From Pseudomonadota bacterium (GTDB lineage: Bacteria; Pseudomonadota; Gammaproteobacteria; Burkholderiales; Burkholderiaceae_C): a stretch of DNA of 64,000 nt. The stretch lies in the NCBI GenBank assembly GCA_021847345.1, contig JAJZTW010000012.1:1-64000 (forward strand), given 5' to 3'. Below, in pieces: positions 20,211-30,092 of the stretch; position 1 is the stretch's first letter; each line of letters starts with the position of its first letter. A model generated the notes under the pieces. That model saw only the letters and a program-made list of their open reading frames with translations, searched no databases and was not told the DNA's origin. Made by a program: the position numbers and the translations under genes.

Positions 20211-22073
20211 TCACAGGACCTGCGGCGCCGTGTCGCGCAGCACGCTGTCGCCGAGCAGCAGCGGCTGCAGCCAGGCCTGGGCCAGCGGCAGTTCGTAGGC
20301 GAAGAAATAGCGGCAGGCCGCCAGCTTGCCCGCCGCCAGCGCCGGCGGCACGCCGCCGCCGGACTCGACGGCGCGAGCGCACAGCGCAAGCTCCAGCCAG
20401 ATCCAAGCCAGCACCACGTGGCCGAAGCCCTGCAGGAACGCCGTGGCGTTGTCCAGCGCCAGGGCCGGCTCGCGCCCCGCCGCCTGCGCCGCGTCCACGA
20501 GCACCGCGCTGGCCTGCTGCAGCGCCTTCGACCAGGCCTGCCAGGACCCCTGCGCGTGCTGCGGACCGGTGGCGTCGGGCACGGCCGCGGCGCGCGCGGC
20601 GGTGTCGTGCATGCGAGCGAGCAACACACGCAGCGCGACACCCTGGTCCTGCAGCACCTTGCGCCCCAGCAGGTCCAGCGCCTGGATGCCGTGGGTGCCC
20701 TCGTGGATCATGTTCAGGCGGTTGTCGCGCCAATACTGCTCGACCGGGAAATCGCGGGTGTAGCCATAGCCGCCGTGCACCTGGATGGCCAGGCTGTTGG
20801 CCTCCAGGCACCACTGGCTGGGCCAGCTCTTGGCCACCGGGGTCAGCAGGTCGAGCAGCGCCTGTGCCGGGCGCGCCTCCTCCGCATCCGCGGTGTTCGC
20901 GTCGTCGACCAGGCGCGCGCAGTACAGGCTCAGCGCCAGCGCGCCCTCGGCGTAGGCCTTCTGCGCCAGCAACATGCGCCGCACGTCGGCGTGCTCGACG
21001 ATGGGCACCGGCTGCGACTCGTGCGGGCGCCCGCTGGCGCGGCCCTGGCGGCGCTGCCGCGCGTAGTCCAGCGAGGCCTCGTAGCCGGCCATGCCGAGCG
21101 CGGCTGCGGCCATGCCGACGGCGATGCGCGCCTCGTTCATCATGTGGAACATGCAGCGCAGGCCGTCACCCGCGGCACCCACGCGCCAGCCCACGGCGCC
21201 GGCACGCCCGTCGACCGGGTGGCCGCCCTCGCCGAAGTTCAGCAGGGTGTTCGGCGTGCCGCGCCAGCCCAGCTTGTGGTTGAGCCCGGCCAGCACGATG
21301 TCGTTGCGCGAGCCGGCGCCGGCGCCAGCCTCCGGCGGCAGCCACTTGGGCACCACGAACAGCGAAATGCCCTTGGTGCCAGGCGGCAGGCGGCCCTGCT
21401 CGTCCGCAATCTTGGCCAGCACCAGGTGCACGATGTTCGAGGTCAGGTCGTGCTCGCCGGCCGAGATCCACATCTTGGTCCCGAACAGCCGATAGCGCGG
21501 GCCCAGCGGGTCGGCGTCCCAGGCCGGCCCGGCGGCGGCGTCGCCGTCGGGAAGCGCCCGCGTCACGATGTCACCCAGCCCGGAGCCGGCCTGCGGTTCG
21601 CTCAGGCACATGGTGCCGGCCCATTCGCCGGCGAATTCGCGGCGCGCGAACACTTCGCGCTGGGCCGCGCTGCCGTGCGCCAGCAGCAGGCCAGCGTTGG
21701 CGGTAGTCAGCATCGAGGCGCTGATGCCCACCGAAGCCTTGGCGAACAAGGCGTTGGCCGCCGATTCCACCACGCAGGGCAGTTGCAGGCCGCCGTACTC
21801 GGCGTCCTGCGCGGCCGCCAGCATGCCGCTTTGCACATAGGCCTGCCAGGCTTCGTGGGTGGCCTGCGGGAGCACCACGCGGCCCTGCTCGAAGCGAGGT
21901 TCGTGCTCGTCCACCAGCCGGTTGAACGGCGCGTAGCGCTCGCGGGCGATGCGCTCGCAGGTGTCGAGCACCTGCCCGAAGGTCTCGCGGGAATGCTCTT
22001 TGAAGCGCTCGCGGGTCAGCAGCGACGCGCAGTCGAGCCAGTGGTACAGCAGGAAATCGAGGGTCTCGCGCAT
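20211..22073 (-). CDS. Acyl-CoA dehydrogenase, long FadE type with C-terminal extension, 620 aa
   Basis: Flavoprotein that introduces a 2,3-double bond in an acyl-CoA. About 600 residues, with an N-terminal helical cap, the central segment MCLSEPQAGSGLGDI, TKMWISAGEHDL, and the active-site stretch RDNRLNMIHEGTHGIQALD carrying the canonical Glu (HEGTHGIQ). The last 130 residues are the extra helical domain of the FadE5/AcdA-like group that acts on a broad range of chain lengths. QVHGGYGYTRDFPVEQYWRD is well conserved. It follows the FadB-type gene by 47 bases, so both belong to one beta-oxidation operon. Confidence 0.9.
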   Translation of the reverse strand: MRETLDFLLYHWLDCASLLTRERFKEHSRETFGQVLDTCERIARERYAPFNRLVDEHEPRFEQGRVVLPQATHEAWQAYVQSGMLAAAQDAEYGGLQLPCVVESAANALFAKASVGISASMLTTANAGLLLAHGSAAQREVFARREFAGEWAGTMCLSEPQAGSGLGDIVTRALPDGDAAAGPAWDADPLGPRYRLFGTKMWISAGEHDLTSNIVHLVLAKIADEQGRLPPGTKGISLFVVPKWLPPEAGAGAGSRNDIVLAGLNHKLGWRGTPNTLLNFGEGGHPVDGRAGAVGWRVGAAGDGLRCMFHMMNEARIAVGMAAAALGMAGYEASLDYARQRRQGRASGRPHESQPVPIVEHADVRRMLLAQKAYAEGALALSLYCARLVDDANTADAEEARPAQALLDLLTPVAKSWPSQWCLEANSLAIQVHGGYGYTRDFPVEQYWRDNRLNMIHEGTHGIQALDLLGRKVLQDQGVALRVLLARMHDTAARAAAVPDATGPQHAQGSWQAWSKALQQASAVLVDAAQAAGREPALALDNATAFLQGFGHVVLAWIWLELALCARAVESGGGVPPALAAGKLAACRYFFAYELPLAQAWLQPLLLGDSVLRDTAPQVL

Positions 22074-22120
22074 GGGGCGGGCGGCAGGCGTGGCGGGCGG
22101 GGTCGCTCGGGCGGGGTCGA

Positions 22121-24217
<2,097 letters not shown>

Positions 24218-24269
24218 TTTGTCTCCATTCGGCCGCCCGCACGCCCGCTGGGGGCTGGCGGGGGCCAAG

Positions 24270-24286
24270 GTTCCGCTTGGCGGAAC
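24270..24286. promoter_or_regulatory. Candidate IclR operator before the fadB-type operon
   Basis: Perfect seven-base inverted repeat GTTCCGC-TTG-GCGGAAC, 53 bases upstream of the 24217 start. TTCCGC-N3-GCGGAA is a pattern frequently seen in front of IclR-regulated genes in betaproteobacteria (from memory). A partly matching site precedes the divergent dehydrogenase gene at 25298-25310. Confidence 0.5.
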
Positions 24287-24415
24287 GTGGTTTTGATTTC
24301 AGGATCTCGAGCCATGCTATTGCGCCGCCGCGACGCTTGTAAAGCCGGGACCCTGCACGCGGCGCGGCAGCTGCGCCCGCGACGCGAGTCGCGCGAGTAG
24401 CGCGAGTAGCGCAAC

Positions 24416-25204
24416 TCAGGACTCCCGCAGGCGCGCGGCGATTTCGAGCAGGCGTGGCCGCGCCTGCTCGAGCAGGAACTCGGCTCCGAGCTGGAAGGCC
24501 GGCCCGCCGCAGTTGATGGCCATGCGCGGCAGCCCCCGCCCGGGATCGATGCCCACCGCGATCGCGTTCACGTCGGGCTGCCAGTCGCCGAAGGAGCATG
24601 CGCACCCCAGGCTGCGGTAGTCGCGCAGCGACTGCTCGATGCTCGCGTGCTGGGCCGCCCAGTCCGGCGCGCCCAGCGCGGCCAGCTCGTCGATCAAGGC
24701 CTCGCGCTCGTGCGCGGGCGCCACCGCCAGCCAGGCACGCCCCATCGCGGTGCTGCCCAGCGGAATGCGCGAGCCCACGTCCAGGCTCAGGGTCAGCGCC
24801 GACGCGCTGCGGCAATTCTCGACGTAGATCATGGAAAGCCGGTCGCGCACGCCCAGCGAGACCATGGTGCCGGTGGCGTCGGCCAGCTGCTGCATCAGCG
24901 GACGCGCGAGCTGGCGCATGTCCATGCGCGCCAGCACGCTGCTGCCCAGTGCCAGCGTGGCGCTTCCCAGGCGGTACTTCGCGCTGTCGGCGTCCTGGCT
25001 GAGATAGCCCAGGCGCGTCAGCGTGTGCGTCAGGCGCGACACCGTCGACTTGGGCAGGCCGCAGCGCCGCGCGATCTCCTGGTTGCCCAGCGCGCGGTCG
25101 CGCGAGCGAAAGCACGCCAGCACCTCGAGCCCGCGCGCCAGCGCGGTGACGAACTGGCGATCGACGGGCTCGGCGTCGGGCGAGGCGGATGGAATGACGG
25201 GCAT
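24416..25204 (-). CDS. IclR-family transcriptional regulator, 262 aa
   Basis: N-terminal winged helix-turn-helix with NQEIARRCGLPKSTVSRLTHTL, preceded by the family-typical ALARGLEVLACF and followed by GYLSQD...KYRLG. The C-terminal two thirds is the GAF-like ligand domain (TMVSLGVRDRLSMIYVENC ... PLGSTAMGRAWLA ... CACSFGDWQPDVNAIAVG). It separates two divergent acyl-CoA catabolic arms, and palindromes with GTTCC/GGAAC halves occur before both arms and before its own start, so it most likely controls all three. Whether it activates or represses is not visible. Between its stop and 24391 the DNA holds a short GCGAGTAGC repeat. Confidence 0.9.
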   Translation of the reverse strand: MPVIPSASPDAEPVDRQFVTALARGLEVLACFRSRDRALGNQEIARRCGLPKSTVSRLTHTLTRLGYLSQDADSAKYRLGSATLALGSSVLARMDMRQLARPLMQQLADATGTMVSLGVRDRLSMIYVENCRSASALTLSLDVGSRIPLGSTAMGRAWLAVAPAHEREALIDELAALGAPDWAAQHASIEQSLRDYRSLGCACSFGDWQPDVNAIAVGIDPGRGLPRMAINCGGPAFQLGAEFLLEQARPRLLEIAARLRES

Positions 25205-25210
25205 GGCGGC

Positions 25211-25220
25211 GTTCCGGAAC
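25211..25220. promoter_or_regulatory. Ten-base palindrome GTTCCGGAAC before iclR
   Basis: Perfect palindrome six bases upstream of the iclR start codon. The half-site matches those at 24270 and 25289. Its position over the ribosome-binding region suggests autoregulation if it is an operator. Short enough to occur by chance in GC-rich DNA. Confidence 0.3.
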
Positions 25221-25238
25221 GAAAGCAGGCCGCTCGCC

Positions 25239-25268
25239 TTGACAGGCCGCGCCCGCGGACGAAAGAAT
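25239..25268 (+). promoter_or_regulatory. Candidate sigma-70 promoter for the divergent dehydrogenase operon
   Basis: A perfect -35 hexamer TTGACA (25239-25244) and AAGAAT (25263-25268, four of six matches to TATAAT) are separated by 18 bases. Transcription would begin near 25275, upstream of the palindromes at 25289-25310, which fits repression by a bound regulator. Confidence 0.4.
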
Positions 25269-25288
25269 CGGACGGATTCTACAAAACT

Positions 25289-25310
25289 GGAACACTGTTC
25301 CGCACAGCGG
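25289..25310. promoter_or_regulatory. Candidate IclR operator before the acyl-CoA dehydrogenase pair
   Basis: Two overlapping symmetries: GGAACA-C-TGTTCC (25289-25301, perfect) and TTCCGC-ACA-GCGG (25298-25310, partial). The second resembles the site at 24270-24286. It ends 11 bases before the start codon at 25321, a position expected for a repressor site. Confidence 0.45.
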
Positions 25311-25320
25311 TCTGCAAACC

Positions 25321-26505
25321 ATGGACTTCGAACTTCCCGGCGATCTGGCGGACTTCCGCGCCGAGCTGCGCGCCCGCCTGCGCGAACTGCTGCCCGACGG
25401 CCTGCGCGCCAAGGCGCTGGCGGGTCGGCGCCTGCAGCGCGAGGACTATCTCGAGTGGCAGCGCATCCTGCACGCCGCCGGCTGGGGCGCCGTGCACTGG
25501 CCTCGCCAGTGGGGAGGCTGCGATTGGGACGCCAGCCGCGTCGCGCTGTTCGACGAGGAATGCGCGCTCGCCGGCGCTCCGCGCCAGCTTCCCTTCGGGC
25601 TCAAGATGCTGGCGCCGGTGCTGCTTCGCTTCGGCACACCCGCGCAGCGCGAGCGATTCCTGCCGCCCATCATCGAGGGCCGCGAGTGGTGGTGCCAGGG
25701 CTATTCGGAGCCGGGCTCCGGCTCCGACCTGGCCTCGCTGCGGACTCGCGCCGTGCGCGACGGCGACGACTACGTGGTCGACGGACTCAAGACCTGGACC
25801 ACGCTGGCCCAGCACGCCGACTGGATGTTCTGCCTCGTGCGCACCGACCCCGAAGCGCGCCCGCAAGCCGGAATTTCCTTCCTGCTCGTCGACATGCACG
25901 CCCCCGGCGTGCAGGTGCGCCCGATTCGCCTGCTCGACGGCGAGCACGAAGTCAACGAGGTCTGGCTCGACGGCGTTCGGGTGCCGGCATCGCAACGGGT
26001 CGGCGAACCCGAACAGGGCTGGGGCATCGCCAAGTACCTGCTCGGACACGAACGCACCAACATCGCCGGCATCGGCGTGGTCAAGCGCGAACTCGAGCGC
26101 CTGCGCGAACTCGCCTCGCGCCCCGACGCGCGTGGCCGGCGCGCGCTCGACGACGCGCTGCTGCGCAGCGACATCGCCGAGCTCGAGCTCGAGTTGCTGG
26201 CCCTCGAGACCACCCAGTCGCGCATGCTGCAGCCGGGCAGCGCGCCCGGCGCCGAAGCCTCGCTGCTCAAGGTCGTCGGCAGCCGGCTGCAGCAACGCGC
26301 CAGCGAGCTGCTGGTGCGCGTGGCCGGCGCCCGCGCACTGCCCTTCCAGCCCGAGGCCTTCGATCCACCCGCCGGCTTCGAGCCCGCCGCCGGCGACGAC
26401 TACGCGCTGCTGGCCGCCCAGTACGCCAACTGGCGCAAGGTGTCGATCTACGGCGGCAGCAACGAGATCCAGCTCAACCTGCTGGCACGCGCCATGGGGC
26501 TTTGA
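25321..26505 (+). CDS. Acyl-CoA dehydrogenase, large subunit of a two-subunit enzyme (PimC/FadE34-like), 394 aa
   Basis: Standard three-part acyl-CoA dehydrogenase: helical N-terminus with WPRQWGG, flavin/substrate segment QGYSEPGSGSDLASL, GLKTWTTLAQHADW, and a C-terminal helical domain ending IYGGSNEIQLNLLARA. The usual Glu of the EGT motif is replaced (YGGSNE); a Glu in LLGHERTNIAG is placed where isovaleryl/long-chain enzymes keep their base. Paired directly with a shorter, diverged dehydrogenase gene, it looks like the alpha chain of heteromeric enzymes acting on dicarboxylyl- or steroid-side-chain-CoAs. There is no obvious strong ribosome site; the palindromic operator lies just upstream. 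Confidence 0.87.
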   Translation: MDFELPGDLADFRAELRARLRELLPDGLRAKALAGRRLQREDYLEWQRILHAAGWGAVHWPRQWGGCDWDASRVALFDEECALAGAPRQLPFGLKMLAPVLLRFGTPAQRERFLPPIIEGREWWCQGYSEPGSGSDLASLRTRAVRDGDDYVVDGLKTWTTLAQHADWMFCLVRTDPEARPQAGISFLLVDMHAPGVQVRPIRLLDGEHEVNEVWLDGVRVPASQRVGEPEQGWGIAKYLLGHERTNIAGIGVVKRELERLRELASRPDARGRRALDDALLRSDIAELELELLALETTQSRMLQPGSAPGAEASLLKVVGSRLQQRASELLVRVAGARALPFQPEAFDPPAGFEPAAGDDYALLAAQYANWRKVSIYGGSNEIQLNLLARAMGL

Positions 26506-26545
26506 CCCCGAAGCCCCGACCCGCCCGCCGCGCCCGACCACGACC

Positions 26546-27652
26546 ATGACCCCGCAAGCCACCGAACAACAACGCCAGCTCGGAGACGCGCTGCAACGAT
26601 TCGTGCAGCGCGAATACGCCTTCGACCCCCGGCGCGCCGATCGCGGCGCCTTCGACGCGCGGCGCTGGCAGCTGCTGTGCGAACTCGGCCTGCCGGCGCT
26701 GCTGGTGCCCGAGTCCCACGGCGGCCTGCAGGCGCCGCTGGCCGACGCGCTGCACGCGCTGCAGGTGCTGGCGCCCGCGGCCCTGCCCGAGCCCGTGCTG
26801 GGCAGCTGCGTGCTGGCCACGCGCCTGCTGTGCGAGGCCGGCGGCGAGCCTGCAGCGCATTGGCTGCCGCGCCTGGCGCAGGGCGCCGTCGCCAGCGTGG
26901 CCGCGTTCGAGCCCGACGCGGGCTTCGAGCTGCTGCGCCCGGCCTGCACGGCGCGGCGCGACGGCGATGCCTGGGTGCTCGACGGGGCCAAGACCCTGGT
27001 GCTGCAGGCCGCGCAGGCCGAGCTGCTGCTGGTGTCGGCGAGCTGCCCAGACGCGCCCTGCGCCTGGTTCGCGCTGCCCGCTTCGACGCCCGCAGTGACG
27101 CTTGTCCCACATGCCCTGCTCGACGGGCGCGGTGCCGCCGGGCTGCGCCTGCGGCAGGTGCGCGTGCCCGCGTCGGCGCGCCTGGCGGGCGACGGCGCGG
27201 CACAGGCCGAGTCCCTGCGCGACGTCTGGCTGGCGGCGCTGTGCGCCGAAGCCGTCGGGGTCATGCAGGCCTGCCTCGACGCCACCGTGGCCTACCTGAA
27301 CACGCGCCAGCAGTTCGGCCAGCCGCTGGCGCGCCTGCAGGCGCTGCAGCACCGCGCTGCCGAGCTGTGGATCGAGCTCGAGCAGGCTCGTTCCATGGCC
27401 TGGCTGGCCGGCGAGCGCCTGGAGCACGAGCCGCCTGCTCGCCGGGCCGCGCTGCTGGCAGGCGCCAAGGCACGCGTCGGTCGCGCCTGCCGCGAGGTGT
27501 CGCAGCAATGCGTGCAACTGCACGGCGGCATGGGCCTGAGCGACGAGCTGCAGATCAGCCACTGGTTCAAGCAGCTCAGCCTGGCCGAGCTGTGGCTGGG
27601 CGACAGCCGCCAGCACCTGCAACGCTGGGCAGACGCCGTGCTGCCGGCCTGA
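26546..27652 (+). CDS. Acyl-CoA dehydrogenase-like small subunit (PimD-like), 368 aa
   Basis: Diverged member of the same fold. The N-terminal region LCELGLPALLVPESHGGL and C-terminal VAYLNTRQQFGQPLARLQAL and CVQLHGGMGLSDELQISHW are recognisable, but the flavin-binding segment is weak and the active-site Glu motif is missing (LGDSRQHLQRW at the end). This is the pattern of the beta chain in alpha2-beta2 enzymes, where only the partner carries the base. It starts 40 bases after the large subunit and is probably obligatorily co-assembled with it. Confidence 0.82.
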   Translation: MTPQATEQQRQLGDALQRFVQREYAFDPRRADRGAFDARRWQLLCELGLPALLVPESHGGLQAPLADALHALQVLAPAALPEPVLGSCVLATRLLCEAGGEPAAHWLPRLAQGAVASVAAFEPDAGFELLRPACTARRDGDAWVLDGAKTLVLQAAQAELLLVSASCPDAPCAWFALPASTPAVTLVPHALLDGRGAAGLRLRQVRVPASARLAGDGAAQAESLRDVWLAALCAEAVGVMQACLDATVAYLNTRQQFGQPLARLQALQHRAAELWIELEQARSMAWLAGERLEHEPPARRAALLAGAKARVGRACREVSQQCVQLHGGMGLSDELQISHWFKQLSLAELWLGDSRQHLQRWADAVLPA

Positions 27653-27685
27653 TGACCTGAGACAACCCCCACGAGGAGCCCCGAC

Positions 27686-28525
27686 ATGCACGAATTCTCC
27701 GACCGCGTCGCGGTGATCACCGGCGCGGCCGGCGGCATCGGCCTGGCGCTGGCACGCCAGGCGCTGTCGCGCGGTATGCGCGTGGTACTGTCCGACCTCG
27801 ACGACCAGGGCCTGCGAGCCGCGGCACGCCAGCTCGGCGCCCCGGCCGAACGCGTGCTGCTGCACGCCGCCGACGTCAGCCGCGACGCCGACGTGGCGGC
27901 GCTCGCCGACGCCGCCTTCGCGCGCTTCGGCGCCGTGCACCTGCTGTGCAACAACGCAGGCGTAGGCTTCAGCCGGCTCGCCACCGAGCATTCGGCGGCC
28001 GACTGGGAATGGGTGATCGGCGTCAACCTGTTCGGCGTCGCCCATGGCGTACGCCATTTCCTGCCGCGCATGCAGGCTGCGGGCGAGCCCGGTCACGTGC
28101 TCAACACCGCGTCCGCCGCCGGGCTCGTGTCCACCCCGGGAATGGCCGCCTACAACGCCAGCAAGCAGGCCGTGGTGGCCTTGTCGGAGACCCTGCGCGC
28201 CGAGTTGCTGGCGCAGCAAAGCGCGATCGGCGTGTCGGTGCTGTGCCCGGCCTGGGTGCCCACGGGCATCCACGCCAGCGAGCGCGCGCGCCCGCAGCGC
28301 TTCGGCGTCGCCGGCAGCGCCTCGGGCGCGTCGGCCGCCTACGCGCAGGGCATGGAACAAGCGGTACGCTCGGGGCGGCTGACGCCCGACGACATCGCGC
28401 GAATCGCCTTCGACGCGGTGGTGCGCGGCGAGTTCTACATCCTGCCGCACCGCCGCATCGCGCAGGCCGTGGCGCAGCGCTTCGCCGAGATCGCCGCGGC
28501 CGCCGAGCCCGCCACCAACCCCTGA
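27686..28525 (+). CDS. Short-chain dehydrogenase/reductase, 279 aa
   Basis: Classical SDR. The cofactor loop is TGAAGGIGLALA with acidic residue SDLDD after beta-2, favouring NAD(H); NNAGVGF follows, then catalytic Ser in NTASAAGLV and the YNASKQAVV Tyr/Lys pair. A C-terminal extension of about 40 residues reaches past the usual 250. AGGAG lies 7-11 bases before the ATG. Position after the acyl-CoA dehydrogenase pair suggests oxidation or reduction of a hydroxy/keto-acyl intermediate; it could supply the 4-keto to 4-hydroxy step needed by the kinase/ACAD11 pair, but this is speculative. Confidence 0.85.
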   Translation: MHEFSDRVAVITGAAGGIGLALARQALSRGMRVVLSDLDDQGLRAAARQLGAPAERVLLHAADVSRDADVAALADAAFARFGAVHLLCNNAGVGFSRLATEHSAADWEWVIGVNLFGVAHGVRHFLPRMQAAGEPGHVLNTASAAGLVSTPGMAAYNASKQAVVALSETLRAELLAQQSAIGVSVLCPAWVPTGIHASERARPQRFGVAGSASGASAAYAQGMEQAVRSGRLTPDDIARIAFDAVVRGEFYILPHRRIAQAVAQRFAEIAAAAEPATNP

Positions 28526-28536
28526 CGTCACGCACG

Positions 28537-29514
28537 ATGAACGCCCTGCTCTGCCAAGCCTTCGGCCCGATTTCCGAACTGCGCATGCAGCAAGTACCCG
28601 ACCCCGAGCCCGGCCCCGGCCAGGTGGTGGTGCGGGTGCGCGCCTGCTCGCTGAACTTTCCCGATGCACTGATCGTGCAGGGCCTGTACCAGGTCAAGCC
28701 GACGCTGCCGTTTTCACCCGGCGCCGAGTTCGCCGGCGTGGTCGAGCGCGTCGGCGCCGGTGTCGACGGGCTGCGCCCCGGCGATGCCGTGGTCGCCTTC
28801 GCCGGCCACGGCGGGCTGGCCGAGCGCTGCGTGGTCGACGCCGCGCGCCTGCTGCCCATGCCTGCCGGCATGGACTTCGCGCAGGCCGCCGCGTTCCTGC
28901 TCACCTACGGCACCGCGCTGCACGCGCTGCGCGGCGTCGCCGAGCTGCAGGCCGGACAGACCGTATTGGTGCTGGGCGCCGCGGGCGGCGTCGGCCTGGC
29001 CGCGGTGCAGGTGGCCAAGGCGATGGGCGCGACGGTCATCGCAGCGGCCTCCAGCGCCGAACGCCTGGCGCTGGCCGCCAGCCACGGCGCAGATGTCGGC
29101 ATCGACTACTCGACGCAGGACCTGCGCCGCGGCGTGCTCGAGCACACCGGCGGGCGCGGCGCCGACGTGGTGCTCGACCCGGTCGGCGGCGAATTCGCCG
29201 AGAGCGCGCTGCGCGCCACCGCCTGGCGCGGCGCCTTCCTGGTGGTCGGCTTCGCCGCCGGCCAGATCCCCCGCCTGCCGCTGAACCTGGTGCTGCTGCA
29301 GGAGCGCCGGGTGCTGGGCGTGTACTGGGGCGAAGCCGTGCAGCGCGACCCGGCCCGCCACCTGCGCGACGTCGAGCAGCTCGTGCGCTGGTTCGACGAG
29401 GGCCGGCTGCGCCCGCCGATCACCGAGCGCGTAGGTCTCGAGCAGGCGCGAGACGCCATCGAGCGCATGGCCTCGCGCCGCGTCATGGGCAAGGTGGTGG
29501 TCGACATCGGGTAG
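28537..29514 (+). CDS. Zinc-free MDR quinone oxidoreductase-like protein, 325 aa
   Basis: NADPH:quinone reductase group. GAEFAGVVERVGAGV and SLNFPDALIVQGLYQ are typical of the N-terminal catalytic domain, and VLVLGAAGGVGLAAVQVAKAMGA is the nucleotide-binding loop. NxxGG in DPVGGEFAESAL follows. No zinc ligands are present. It begins 11 bases after the SDR stop, so it is the last gene of the plus-strand arm governed by the iclR intergenic region. Members of this subgroup often accompany acyl-CoA dehydrogenases in catabolic operons, usually without known substrate. Confidence 0.85.
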   Translation: MNALLCQAFGPISELRMQQVPDPEPGPGQVVVRVRACSLNFPDALIVQGLYQVKPTLPFSPGAEFAGVVERVGAGVDGLRPGDAVVAFAGHGGLAERCVVDAARLLPMPAGMDFAQAAAFLLTYGTALHALRGVAELQAGQTVLVLGAAGGVGLAAVQVAKAMGATVIAAASSAERLALAASHGADVGIDYSTQDLRRGVLEHTGGRGADVVLDPVGGEFAESALRATAWRGAFLVVGFAAGQIPRLPLNLVLLQERRVLGVYWGEAVQRDPARHLRDVEQLVRWFDEGRLRPPITERVGLEQARDAIERMASRRVMGKVVVDIG

Positions 29515-29535
29515 ACGCGCCGGCCGGCCGAGCGA

Positions 29536-29549
29536 TCGCCGATCGGCGA
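29536..29549. terminator. Short perfect palindrome after the MDR gene
   Basis: TCGCCGATCGGCGA lies 22 bases after the stop at 29514. It could be the stem of a weak transcription stop, but no T-run follows. Confidence 0.25.
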
Positions 29550-29661
29550 CCCCGCGCCGGGTCAAGATCTCGGCGCGGCGCGGCAGGCACGGGGTGCGGC
29601 GCACGCTTATCGTGTGTGTGTCGGACGCGCATGTCGCGCGTCCGCGCCACCGGAGATGTCG

Positions 29662-29844
29662 ATGAGCCCCGCTGCCAAACCCGCCCGCGCCCCGGCCCCC
29701 GCTCCCGCCGTATCGCCCAAGGCCCCGGCCGCGCAACGCGCCCCGCGCGACGATCCCGAGCGTGCGCGCGAGAAAAGCGCCGCGCGGGAAATCGCCGGGC
29801 GCCACAAGAACGCCGGGCAGAAGGACCACAAGGGCGCGCGCTGA
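29662..29844 (+). CDS. Small Ala/Pro-rich basic protein, 60 aa
   Basis: Starts MSPAAKPARAPAPAPAVSP; the first half is Ala-Pro repeats, the second half is charged (DDPERAREKSAAREIAGRH, ending QKDHKGAR). GGAG at 29652-29655 is six bases before ATG 29662, better spaced than the ATG at 29656. It has no membrane segment and is likely disordered. I recognise no family; the codon pattern and ribosome site make it a plausible but unproven gene. The 248 bases between it and the efflux gene show nothing clear. Confidence 0.45.
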   Translation: MSPAAKPARAPAPAPAVSPKAPAAQRAPRDDPERAREKSAAREIAGRHKNAGQKDHKGAR

Positions 29845-30092
29845 AGCCCCTGCGGCGACCCGCGGCGCGCTCGCGGGCCGCCGCCGCGGGTGCCTGGGGG
29901 CGTGTGCCCATTTCAACGTCCTGACTACTCGGTCTTTTGCCGGCCCGCGCAGCGCGCCCCGCGAGGCTTGCGCACAATCGTTGCTCGACCCGGCGAACAA
30001 GCGAAGCGAGCCATCCGCTCGCGTGGAGGCGCCTGCCCGCCGCCGGGGCCCTGGATTCGCCGTCCTCCCGAGCGTTGCCCGTTCGCCCTCCC

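Noticed and set aside
24647-26545. Long plus-strand open frame leading into the small acyl-CoA dehydrogenase subunit
   Set aside because: It crosses iclR antisense and the large subunit out of frame; homology starts only at 26546.
29845-30092. RNA gene or promoter element before the efflux gene
   Set aside because: No cloverleaf, terminator or clear promoter hexamers could be found.
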